The position numbers and the translations under genes were made by a program. A DNA stretch of 7,438 nucleotides from Hyphomicrobiales bacterium. Its GTDB lineage: Bacteria > Pseudomonadota > Alphaproteobacteria > Rhizobiales > Aestuariivirgaceae. Shown here piece after piece: positions 1 through 6,816 of this stretch (the first letter of the stretch is position 1; every line of letters starts with the position of its first letter). The DNA is taken from assembly GCA_012032065.1 (NCBI GenBank), contig JAAURV010000150.1, positions 1-7,438 of the forward strand, given 5' to 3'. Under the pieces are notes generated by a model, which saw only the letters and a program-made list of their open reading frames with translations, ran no database searches and had not been told where the DNA came from.

Positions 1-1
1 G

Positions 2-1273
2 CGAGAGAAGGCGAAGGCCGCGGGGCTTCCGGTTTCCGATCTCCGCGAGTTCGACTTTCACGATGCAAACGCTCTGATCCTGAGTCCCGGCGTGCCGCTC
101 ACCCATCCCGTGCCGCACTGGACGGTCAGCATGGCACGCGCCGCGAGGATCGAAATCATCGGCGACACGGAAGTGTTCCAGCGCGAGGCGAAGAAGGCTG
201 GCGCGAAGATCGTCGGCATCACCGGCACCAATGGCAAGTCGACGACGACGGCGCTGATTGGCCACATGTTCCGCAGTGCCGCGCGCGACACGGATGTGGG
301 CGGCAATATCGGCACGGCGGCGTTCCTCATGCGCCAGCCCGTCAAGGACCGCATCTATGTGCTGGAGCTGTCCTCCTTCCAGATCGACTTGATGCCCGGC
401 CTCAAACCCGATGTCGGCATTCTCACCAACATCACGCCGGATCATCTCGACCGCCATGGCACGATGGAGAATTACGCCGCCGTCAAATCGCGCATGTTCG
501 CCAAACAGACGGCGGGAGACACTGCCATCGTCAGCGTCGACGACGAATGGTGCGAGGGTATCGCGGACGGCATCAGGCCCGGGCCAGCAGTGCGGCGCGT
601 CTCGGTGGTGAAACCGCTCGCCGATGGCATTTTCGCGCATGACGGAATCCTGCGCGACTCCCGCAACGGCATCGATGAAGCGCGGATCGATCTTCGCGGC
701 ATGAAAGCGCTGAAGGGCCGGCACAACTGGCAGAACGCCTGCATGGCCTATGGCGCGGGGCGTGCGCTCGGCCTTGGTGTCGCGGAAATCGAAACGGCCA
801 TGGCAAGCTTCGCCGGCCTCGCGCATCGCATGCAGGAAGTGGCGCGGCTGGGCGGCGTTGCTTTCGTCAACGACTCGAAAGCCACCAATGCCGATGCCGC
901 GGCGAAGGCGCTGTCATCCTTCGAGACCATTTACTGGATTGCGGGCGGTGTTGCGAAGTCCGGCGGCATCGAGCCGCTGGCGCGGTATTTCCCGCGCATT
1001 TCCAAAGCCTATCTCATCGGGGAAGCCGCGGCGGCGTTTGCAAAGACTCTGGAAGGAAAAGCGCGATACGAGATCAGCGGCACGCTGGATGCGGCGGTCG
1101 CTTCGGCGGCGCGCGATGCGAATGCGGAAGGAAAGCCGGGAGCGGCCGTATTGCTGTCGCCTGCCTGCGCGTCTTTCGATCACTATCCGAATTTCGAAGT
1201 GAGGGGCGACGCATTCGTGCAAGCCATTGCTTCTCTCAAAGGCGTGGTAATGGCCGTGCAAGGAGGTTCATGA
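2..1273 (+). CDS. murD: UDP-N-acetylmuramoyl-L-alanine--D-glutamate ligase (MurD), 5' partial
   Basis: MurD is the cytoplasmic ATP-dependent ligase that adds D-glutamate to UDP-MurNAc-L-Ala in peptidoglycan precursor synthesis. The frame is open from base 2 with no start codon in view; about 423 residues are present, so roughly 40 N-terminal residues of a family member of about 460 lie upstream. An internal ATG at 92 is not the start, because the residues before it (such as LILSPGVP) are conserved MurD sequence. Visible motifs are the ATP-binding loop GITGTNGKSTT (215-247), NITPDHLDRHG (428-460), GRHNWQNA (near 717-740), NDSKATN (869-889), the AGG-AKSGG loop (near 940-966) and the C-terminal SPACASFD (1157-1180) followed by NFEVRGD. 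These cover the central Mur ligase ATPase domain and the C-terminal domain. The stop TGA overlaps the ftsW start, which places the gene in the same transcription unit. Codon use matches the neighbours and the remaining frame is intact. Confidence 0.97.
   Translation, partial: REKAKAAGLPVSDLREFDFHDANALILSPGVPLTHPVPHWTVSMARAARIEIIGDTEVFQREAKKAGAKIVGITGTNGKSTTTALIGHMFRSAARDTDVGGNIGTAAFLMRQPVKDRIYVLELSSFQIDLMPGLKPDVGILTNITPDHLDRHGTMENYAAVKSRMFAKQTAGDTAIVSVDDEWCEGIADGIRPGPAVRRVSVVKPLADGIFAHDGILRDSRNGIDEARIDLRGMKALKGRHNWQNACMAYGAGRALGLGVAEIETAMASFAGLAHRMQEVARLGGVAFVNDSKATNADAAAKALSSFETIYWIAGGVAKSGGIEPLARYFPRISKAYLIGEAAAAFAKTLEGKARYEISGTLDAAVASAARDANAEGKPGAAVLLSPACASFDHYPNFEVRGDAFVQAIASLKGVVMAVQGGS
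1260..1266 (+). promoter_or_regulatory. Strong ribosome binding site for ftsW
   Basis: AAGGAGG, a near-perfect Shine-Dalgarno sequence, lies inside the last codons of murD. It is 3 bases before the ATG at 1270 and 6 bases before the ATG at 1273. The spacing favours the second ATG as the main start, although the first makes the 4-base ATGA overlap seen at other junctions here. It is the best ribosome binding site in the window. Confidence 0.8.
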
Positions 1274-2408
1274 TGCTGGTTTCGCGCAGTGACCGGGGCC
1301 TGATGGCGCGGTGGTGGTTCACGGTTGACAGGCCACTGCTCTCGGCGGTGCTGCTGCTCATGGCCACGGGCACGCTCATCAGCATGGCGGCAAGCCCGCC
1401 AGTCGCCGAACGTATTGGGCTCGACACCTTCCACTTCTTCAAGAGTCAGTTGATGTTCCTGTTCCCCGCGGCTTTTTGCACTGGTTGCGATCTCGTTCTT
1501 CGAAGAGAAGCTCGCCCGCCGCTTCGCTTACGGCTTGCTGCTCGCGGGATTGGGTCTCATGGGCGCTGCACTGCTCTGGGGTCCCGAGATCAAAGGCGCG
1601 CATCGCTGGATCAGTTTCGGCCCCATCGGCTTGCAGCCATCGGAACTGGTGAAGCCCGCCTTCGTCGTGATCGCCGCCTGGTTCTTGGCCGAGCACACGC
1701 GAAAACCCGAGATGCCGGGTCATCTCATCGCGGTCATGCTTGCGCTTCTGTTCATCGGCCTCCTCGTGGTGCAGCCGGATTTCGGACAGACCGCGTTGAT
1801 GGTTGCGACATTCGCGGCGATGCTGTTGATCTACGGCATTTCATGGTTCGTGGTCGGCGGACTCGCGGCGCTTTTGCGCGGCGGGAGCAGGGGCCGCGTA
1901 CACACTGTTGCCGCATGTCACCTCACGCATCGACCGCTTCCTCAATCCCGACAAGGGCGATACGTTCCAGGTGGATACCGCAACGCAAGCCTTCGCAAAT
2001 GGCGGATTGCTTGGCGCCGGCCCGGGCGGCGGCGAGGCAAAACGCATCCTTCCCGACGCGCATACCGACTTCACCTTCGCGGTCGTCGGCGAGGAGTTCG
2101 GTTTCGTCGCCTGCGTCACGCTGCTCCTCCTGTTCGCTTTCATCGTCATGCGGTTGCTCGGGCGCGCCAAGCACGAGTCCGATCCGTTCCCGGCGCTCGC
2201 GGTGAGCGGGCTCGCCGTTGTCTTTGGCTTGCAAGCGATCATCAACATGGGCGTCAATGTCTCGCTGCTCCCCGCAAAGGGCATGACGCTGCCGTTCATT
2301 TCCTATGGCGGCTCGTCGCTGCTGGGCATGGCGATTGCGATGGGATTGGCGCTCGCGCTCTCGCGGAAGCGGCCCGCTGCCTCACCATTGCGGGGATTGC
2401 CCGCGTAA
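1270..2408 (+). CDS. ftsW: Septal peptidoglycan glycosyltransferase FtsW (SEDS family), frame broken twice in this sequence
   Basis: FtsW is the polytopic inner-membrane SEDS protein that polymerises lipid II into septal glycan strands with its partner class B PBP (FtsI). The product is spread over three frames: 1270 to about 1477, about 1478 to 1876, and about 1878 to 2408. Removing one base at each junction gives a continuous protein of 378 residues, a normal FtsW length, with many hydrophobic segments. In corrected numbering it shows GAHRWISFGP (109-118), PSELVKP (123-129), QPDFGQT (168-174), the AHTDF loop with Asp266, which matches the proposed catalytic Asp of the family, VGEEFG (272-277) and the C-terminal PFISYGGSS (341-349). 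Order next to murG and murD supports FtsW rather than RodA. The start is ATG 1270 or ATG 1273, both after AAGGAGG. As written the sequence would encode only an N-terminal fragment. Sequencing error is more likely than a true pseudogene, because conservation is retained across all three segments. Confidence 0.93.
1473..1477 (+). other. ftsW: Frame disruption 1 in ftsW: probable extra T in a run of five T
   Basis: Before this point the FtsW reading is LMFLFPAAF; after it the reading resumes one frame over as ALVAISFFEEKLARR. With four T rather than five the codons are GCT TTT GCA CTG and the membrane segment is continuous. A homopolymer run is a typical place for a sequencing indel. Confidence 0.85.
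1874..1880 (+). other. ftsW: Frame disruption 2 in ftsW: probable extra base near 1877
   Basis: The reading up to GGLAALL (ending at 1876) is in one frame. The continuation AAGAGAAYTLLPHVTSR begins at 1878 in the next frame. Dropping one base, for example C1877, joins them as CTT TTG GCG GCG GGA. The remedy is again a single-base removal, and with the first one it restores a protein of normal length. Confidence 0.83.
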
Positions 2409-2411
2409 GGC

Positions 2412-3548
2412 ATGGCAGGCCCATCCAACCAGCAAACCAAATTGTTCGTGCTCGCGGCAGGGGGCACGGGAGGGCATTTGTTTCCGGCGCAGGCGCTGGC
2501 CGAAGAACTCGTCTGGCGCGGCAACCGCGTTCAATTGATGACGGACGAGCGCGTGCGCGATTACGGGAAATCGTTTCCGGCGGAGGCAACGCATATCGTG
2601 CCGTCCGCCACCATCACGCCTTCGGAACCCTGGCTGCTCCCGATGCAGCTCTTGAAATTGAATCGCGGGATCGCCGCCGCGAGACGCATCCTCTCGGAAA
2701 TCCGCCCCCATGCGGTGGTGGGCTTTGGAGGCTATCCATCCTTCCCGCCAATTCTTGCGGCATCGCGGCTGAAGATTCCATCCTGCATTCATGACCAGAA
2801 CGCCGTGATGGGACGCGCCAACAGATTTCTCTCACGGTTGGCCGATGCGGTCGCGTCTTCGTTTCCAGAGTTTGCCAACCTTCCGGCAAGCGCCGCCAAG
2901 AAACTGATGTTCACCGGCAACCCGGTGCGCAACATCGCGCTCGCCGAAAAGGCGGCACCCTATCCGCCGCTCGCCGCCGACAAACCTTTCAAGCTGCTGG
3001 TCTTCGGCGGCAGCCAGGGCGCGCGCTTCTTCGCCGACTTCATGCCGAAGCTCGTAGCCGAACTGCCGCAAGCGGTTTTGAAGTCGCTCGATATCGTGCA
3101 GCAATGCCGGCCGGAGGACATCGACCGCGTCCGCGCGGCATTCGCAAGCAAGGGTTTTGCCTACGAATTGCAACCCTTCTTCATGGACATGCCGAAACGC
3201 ATCGCGGCTTCACATCTCGTCTTCTGCCGCGCAGGGGCCTCGACTATCGCGGAACTCGGCGTCATCGGAAGGCCCGCCATCATGGTGCCGCTGCCGCACG
3301 CGCTCGATAACGACCAGTTGCGCAACGCACAGAGTTTCGCCAAGGCGGGCGCGGGCTGGGTTCGTCCACAGGCTTCGATCGATGCCAAGGAACTTGCTGC
3401 GTTCCTGACGCGGCTCCGCTATCAGGACGGCGAATTGACCGCAGCTTCCCGCGCGGCCCTCAATCATGGCAAGCCCGACGCCGCCAAGCGGCTCGCGGAC
3501 CTTGCCGAACAACTCGCGGCGCGATCCGCCGCCAAGACGGAGACTTGA
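2412..3548 (+). CDS. murG: Undecaprenyldiphospho-muramoylpentapeptide beta-N-acetylglucosaminyltransferase (MurG)
   Basis: MurG transfers GlcNAc from UDP-GlcNAc to lipid I, making lipid II on the cytoplasmic face of the membrane. The protein has 378 residues, within the usual range, in the two-domain GT-B fold (family GT28). The N-terminal domain carries the glycine-rich GGTGGH loop (17-22), GFGGYPS (104-110) and HDQNAVMGRANR (127-138, the family's HEQN region with Asp for Glu). The C-terminal UDP-GlcNAc-binding domain carries FGGSQGA (198-204), CRAGASTIAELG (272-283, including Glu281) and PLPHALDNDQLRNA. The ATG at 2412 lies 3 bases after the ftsW stop. The only Shine-Dalgarno-like bases are AAGG at 2407-2410, very close to the start, so translation probably depends on ribosomes arriving from ftsW. 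The frame is intact. The nine residues before KLFVLAAGGTGGH are a normal short leader. Confidence 0.98.
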   Translation: MAGPSNQQTKLFVLAAGGTGGHLFPAQALAEELVWRGNRVQLMTDERVRDYGKSFPAEATHIVPSATITPSEPWLLPMQLLKLNRGIAAARRILSEIRPHAVVGFGGYPSFPPILAASRLKIPSCIHDQNAVMGRANRFLSRLADAVASSFPEFANLPASAAKKLMFTGNPVRNIALAEKAAPYPPLAADKPFKLLVFGGSQGARFFADFMPKLVAELPQAVLKSLDIVQQCRPEDIDRVRAAFASKGFAYELQPFFMDMPKRIAASHLVFCRAGASTIAELGVIGRPAIMVPLPHALDNDQLRNAQSFAKAGAGWVRPQASIDAKELAAFLTRLRYQDGELTAASRAALNHGKPDAAKRLADLAEQLAARSAAKTET

Positions 3549-3552
3549 TGCA

Positions 3553-4964
3553 ATGAAACTTCCGCGCGACGTGGGCCCGATCCACTTCATCGGCATCGGC
3601 GGCATCGGCATGAGCGGCATCGCCGAAGTGATGGCAACACTGGGCTACACCGTGCAAGGCTCCGATCTTGCCGACAATTACAATGTGGCGCGGCTGCGCA
3701 AGGCCGGCATCGCCGTGTTGATCGGGCACCAGGCTTCGAATCTCGGAGACGCACAAGTCGTCGTCGTGTCGTCGGCGGTGAAGCCCGATAACCCGGAACT
3801 CGTCGAAGCCCGCGCCCGTTATCTGCCCATCGTGCGGCGCGCGAGATGCTGGCCGAACTCATGCGCTTCAAGTCCTGCGTCGCCGTTGGCGGCACCCATG
3901 GCAAGACGACGACGACCTCGCTGGTCGCCGCACTGCTCGATGCCGGCGGCCTCGATCCCACCGTTATCAACGGCGGCATCATCAACGCCTATGGCACCAA
4001 CGCGCGGCTCGGCAAGGGCGACTGGATGGTGGTCGAGTCGGATGAATCGGACGGCACCTTCGTCAAGCTCCCAGCGGACGTCGTCATCGTCACCAATATC
4101 GATCCCGAGCATCTCGATCACTACGGCACCTTCGACAAGGCGAAGGAAGCCTTCCTCGCCTTCGCCGAGAACATTCCGTTCTATGGCTTCGCGGTCATGT
4201 GCATCGATCATCCGGTGGTGCAGGAACTGATCGGCCAGGTGCGCGACCGGCGCGTCGTCACCTATGGCCAGAGCCCGCAAGCCGACTACCGCTTGATCGA
4301 AACGGCTTACGAAGGAACCGAGACCAGGTTCGCCGTGCGCTACACGGAGCGCCGCACGGGTGTCAGCCACGATATCGGCGCGCTCGCCTTGCAGATGCCC
4401 GGCGATCACAACGCGCTCAATGCCACGGCGGCAGTCGCGGTTGCGCGCGAGCTTGGCATCGAGGATGCGAAGATTCGCAAAGGCTTCGGCAGCTTCACCG
4501 GCGTCAAGCGGCGCTTTACGCGCACGGGTGAATGGAACGGCGTCACCGTGTTCGACGACTACGGTCATCACCCCGTCGAGATCGCGGCGGTCTTAAGTGC
4601 GGCGCGCAAGGTGACCAAGAACCGCGTCGTCGCGGTCATGCAACCGCACCGCTATACGCGGCTCTCGAGCCTCTTCAACGAGTTCTGCTCCTGCTTCAAC
4701 GACGCCGACACGGTGATCCTGGCGCCGGTCTATGCCGCGGGCGAAGCGCCGATCGAAGGCGCCAGCCATGTCACGCTGGCCGATGGACTTCATGCGCGCG
4801 GCCACCGCAACGTGCACAAGATCGAAACGCCCGATCAGTTGGCCCCGCTGGTTGCCAGTCTCGCGGCACCCGGCGACATCGTCGTCTGTCTGGGTGCGGG
4901 CTCGATCAGCCAGTGGGCCTATGCGTTGCCCGATCAGCTCAATGCCGCCGGAAAGGCCGCATGA
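3553..4964 (+). CDS. murC: UDP-N-acetylmuramate--L-alanine ligase (MurC), frame broken once in this sequence
   Basis: MurC is the cytoplasmic ATP-dependent ligase that joins L-alanine to UDP-MurNAc, the first amino acid of the stem peptide. The protein lies in two frames that meet near 3840-3845. Adding one base there gives 470 residues, typical for MurC. In corrected numbering it shows the UDP-binding GIGGIGMSG (14-22), the ATP loop GGTHGKTTTT (113-122), ESDESDGTF, NIDPEHLDHYG (182-192), GDHNALN (284-290), DDYGHHP (335-341), MQPHRYTR and the C-terminal LGAGSISQW. These represent the N-terminal, central ATPase and C-terminal Mur ligase domains. The start is ATG 3553, after GGAG at 3539-3542; the ATG at 3548 overlapping the murG stop meets a stop one codon later and cannot be used. 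The stop overlaps the murB start by 4 bases. As written the product would end early, but conservation on both sides argues for an indel error. Confidence 0.95.
3837..3846 (+). other. murC: Frame disruption in murC: probable missing G
   Basis: The upstream frame reads ARYLPIVRRA and the downstream frame resumes at EMLAELMRFKS. The DNA GCGCGCGAGATG would be continuous if it were GCGCGCGGAGATG, that is with one more G before GAG. The repeat-like GCGCGCG run is prone to single-base loss in sequencing. The ATG at 3846 opens the second frame but is an internal Met (about residue 99), not a start. Confidence 0.85.
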
Positions 4965-5878
4965 GCATCGACGGCGTCACGCTTCTCTCAAGGCTGCCCA
5001 AAGTCCGTGGCCGGCTGGAACCGAACGCCTCACTGGCAGAGTTCACCTGGTTCCGCGTCGGCGGGCCGGCGGAGGTTCTGTTTTCGCCGGCGGATGAAAC
5101 CGATCTCGCGGGATTTCTGAAGGGCACGCCCCCAGATATTCCCGTCTACCCCATTGGCGTCGGCTCCAACCTGCTTGTCCGCGATGGCGGCGTCAAAGGT
5201 GTTGTCATCCGCCTGGGCCGAGGCTTTTCCGGCCTCAGCGCCGAACCCAATCACCGGCTGAGGGCAGGGGCCGCTGTTCTCGATGTCCGCGCCGCGCGCT
5301 TTGCCGCCGAACACGGTATCGATGCATTAACCTTTCTGAGAGGTATACCGGGCACGATTGGCGGTGCGCTTCGGATGAACGGCGGCGCCTATGGGGGAGA
5401 GACCAAGGACGTGCTCGCCGAAGCCCGCGCTGTCGACCGGTCGGGGAACATCATCGTGCTTTCCAATGCCGACATGCATTACAGCTACCGCCACTGCGGC
5501 GCGCCGGACGATGTTATCTTCACCGAGGCGCTGTTCCAGGGCAGGCCCGGCGATCCCGCAACTATTGCAGCCGCCATGGACAAGATCACCGAAAGCCGCG
5601 AGACAACCCAGCCGGTCAAGACCCGCACCGGCGGCTCCACTTTCAAGAATCCTCCCGGCCAAAAATCCTGGCAACTCATCGACAAGGCGGGCATGCGCGG
5701 CTTCGCCATCGGCCCCGCGCGCGTTTCCGAAATGCATTGCAACTTTCTGATCAATGAAGGCGGCGCCACCGCCGCGCAGATCGAGGAACTGGGCGAAACC
5801 GCGCGCCGCCGCGTCAAGGAAACATCCGGCATCGATCTCGAATGGGAGATCAAGCGCATCGGCGAGGCGCGCAGGTGA
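4961..5878 (+). CDS. murB: UDP-N-acetylenolpyruvoylglucosamine reductase (MurB)
   Basis: MurB is the cytoplasmic FAD enzyme that uses NADPH to reduce UDP-GlcNAc-enolpyruvate to UDP-MurNAc, the substrate of MurC encoded just upstream. The protein has 305 residues. The FAD-binding part shows FTWFRVGGPAEV, IGVGSNLLVRDGG and FLRGIPGTIGGALRMNGGAYG. The catalytic part shows YSYRH with Arg177, GGSTFKNP (224-231) with Ser226 as the expected proton donor, FLINEGGATA, and LEWEIKRIG with Glu296, matching the family's essential Glu. The length and the GGSTFKNP form suggest the shorter type II MurB rather than the E. coli type I form. The ATG at 4961 overlaps the murC stop (ATGA) and follows GGAAAGG at 4950-4956. 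The frame stays open upstream into murC, but that part is a shadow of murC with no MurB similarity. Frame and key residues are intact. Confidence 0.98.
   Translation: MSIDGVTLLSRLPKVRGRLEPNASLAEFTWFRVGGPAEVLFSPADETDLAGFLKGTPPDIPVYPIGVGSNLLVRDGGVKGVVIRLGRGFSGLSAEPNHRLRAGAAVLDVRAARFAAEHGIDALTFLRGIPGTIGGALRMNGGAYGGETKDVLAEARAVDRSGNIIVLSNADMHYSYRHCGAPDDVIFTEALFQGRPGDPATIAAAMDKITESRETTQPVKTRTGGSTFKNPPGQKSWQLIDKAGMRGFAIGPARVSEMHCNFLINEGGATAAQIEELGETARRRVKETSGIDLEWEIKRIGEARR
5861..5867 (+). promoter_or_regulatory. Ribosome binding site deciding the ddl GTG start
   Basis: GGCGAGG lies 7 bases before the GTG at 5875, inside the end of murB. It supports GTG 5875 as the ddl start over the upstream in-frame ATG at 5842. 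The residues from that ATG (MGDQAHRRGAQ) are a readthrough of murB in another frame and are not Ddl-like. Confidence 0.6.
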
Positions 5879-6816
5879 AAAAGCGCGATCCCTTTCATAC
5901 CACCATCGCGGTGCTGATGGGCGGCTGGTCGCCCGAACGCGAGGTGAGCCTGTCCTCAGGCGATGCCTGCGGCAACGCGTTGCGGGAAGCGGGTTTCAAC
6001 GTCGTCCCCATCGATGTCAAGCGCGAGTCCATCGTTTCCATTCTCCAGGACTTGCGGCCCGAAGTGGCGTTCAACGCTCTGCACGGCATTTGGGGGGAGG
6101 ACGGCTGCGCCTCCGCCATTCTGGAAACGCTCAACATTCCCTACACGCATTCCGGCGTGCGCGCCTCCGCCATCGCCATGCACAAGGAGGTGTCGAAAAC
6201 GCTCTTCCGCGAAGCCGGCATCCCGGTCGCCGACAGCAAGATGGTCGACATCGAAGTGGCGGCGGCGCAGCATCCGATGGCTCCGCCATATGTGGTGAAG
6301 CCGGTCGATGGCGGATCGAGCGTCGCCGTCCATATCGTGGAAAATTCGGCGAATGGCCCCGCCACTCTCATCCTCGAACAGCGCGACATCTTCGGCCCGC
6401 AAGTGATGGTGGAAAAATTCATTCCCGGCCGCGAGCTCACCTGCGCGGTGATGGGCGACGTGGCGCTCGGCGTCATCGAAATACTTCCGCAGACCGGCTT
6501 CTACGATTATCGCGCCAAATACGCGCCGGGTGGCTCGCGTCACATATTGCCAGCCGAAATTCCCTACGAAGTCTTCCGCAAATGCCAGCGCTACTCGCTG
6601 CTCGCGCATCAGGCGCTGGGCTGCCGCGGAGTGACTCGCTCCGATTTCCGCTACAACGACACGCCGGGCTCCGAAGGCGAAGTGGTGCTACTCGAAATCA
6701 ACACCCAGCCCGGCATGACCGGCACATCGCTTGTTCCCGAGCTTGCCCAGCACGCCGGCCATTCATTCGCCGAGTTGGTAACCTGGATGGTCAACGACGC
6801 GTCGGTGAACAGATGA
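5875..6816 (+). CDS. ddl: D-alanine--D-alanine ligase (Ddl)
   Basis: Ddl is a cytoplasmic ATP-grasp enzyme that makes D-Ala-D-Ala, which MurF adds to the stem peptide. From the GTG at 5875 the protein has 313 residues, close to the DdlB norm of about 305-310. Motifs in order are GGWSPEREVS (16-25, with Glu21 matching the substrate-binding Glu), FNALHGIWGEDG, YTHSGVRASAIAMHK, the ATP-grasp segment VVKPVDGGSSV (Lys142, Ser148/149), GRELTCAVMGD, FYDYRAKY (209-216), GCRGVTRSDFRY with metal-binding Asp257, and EINTQPGMT (274-282) with metal ligand Glu274. The Tyr in the FYDY loop is the residue associated with D-Ala-D-Ala rather than D-Ala-D-lactate specificity, so this is a housekeeping ligase, not a vancomycin-resistance type. 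The start overlaps the murB stop (GTGA) and the stop overlaps the ftsQ start (ATGA). Confidence 0.97.
   Translation: MKKRDPFHTTIAVLMGGWSPEREVSLSSGDACGNALREAGFNVVPIDVKRESIVSILQDLRPEVAFNALHGIWGEDGCASAILETLNIPYTHSGVRASAIAMHKEVSKTLFREAGIPVADSKMVDIEVAAAQHPMAPPYVVKPVDGGSSVAVHIVENSANGPATLILEQRDIFGPQVMVEKFIPGRELTCAVMGDVALGVIEILPQTGFYDYRAKYAPGGSRHILPAEIPYEVFRKCQRYSLLAHQALGCRGVTRSDFRYNDTPGSEGEVVLLEINTQPGMTGTSLVPELAQHAGHSFAELVTWMVNDASVNR

Noticed and set aside
1473..1880. Programmed ribosomal frameshifting in ftsW
   Set aside because: There is no recognisable slippery site with a downstream structure or stop arrangement, no such mechanism is known to me for FtsW, and an additional unrelated slip in murC makes indel error more likely.
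1535..2794. A 419-codon + strand open frame spanning ftsW and murG
   Set aside because: Only its first part (to about 1876) is FtsW sequence. After the second frame disruption it is an out-of-frame, Arg-rich shadow of ftsW and murG.
3819..4571. A 250-codon open frame on the - strand within murC
   Set aside because: It lies opposite a clearly conserved murC, has no recognisable motif, and long antisense open frames are common in GC-rich DNA with strong third-position bias.
4532..4960. A 5' extension of the murB frame, giving a 448-residue protein
   Set aside because: The extra 143 residues are a shadow of murC and are Arg-rich with no MurB-like motif. The ATG at 4961 gives a normal MurB length and the usual overlap.
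5875..6816. A vancomycin-resistance type D-Ala-D-lactate ligase
   Set aside because: The FYDYRAKY loop keeps the Tyr typical of D-Ala-D-Ala ligases, and the gene sits in a housekeeping cluster without resistance partners.
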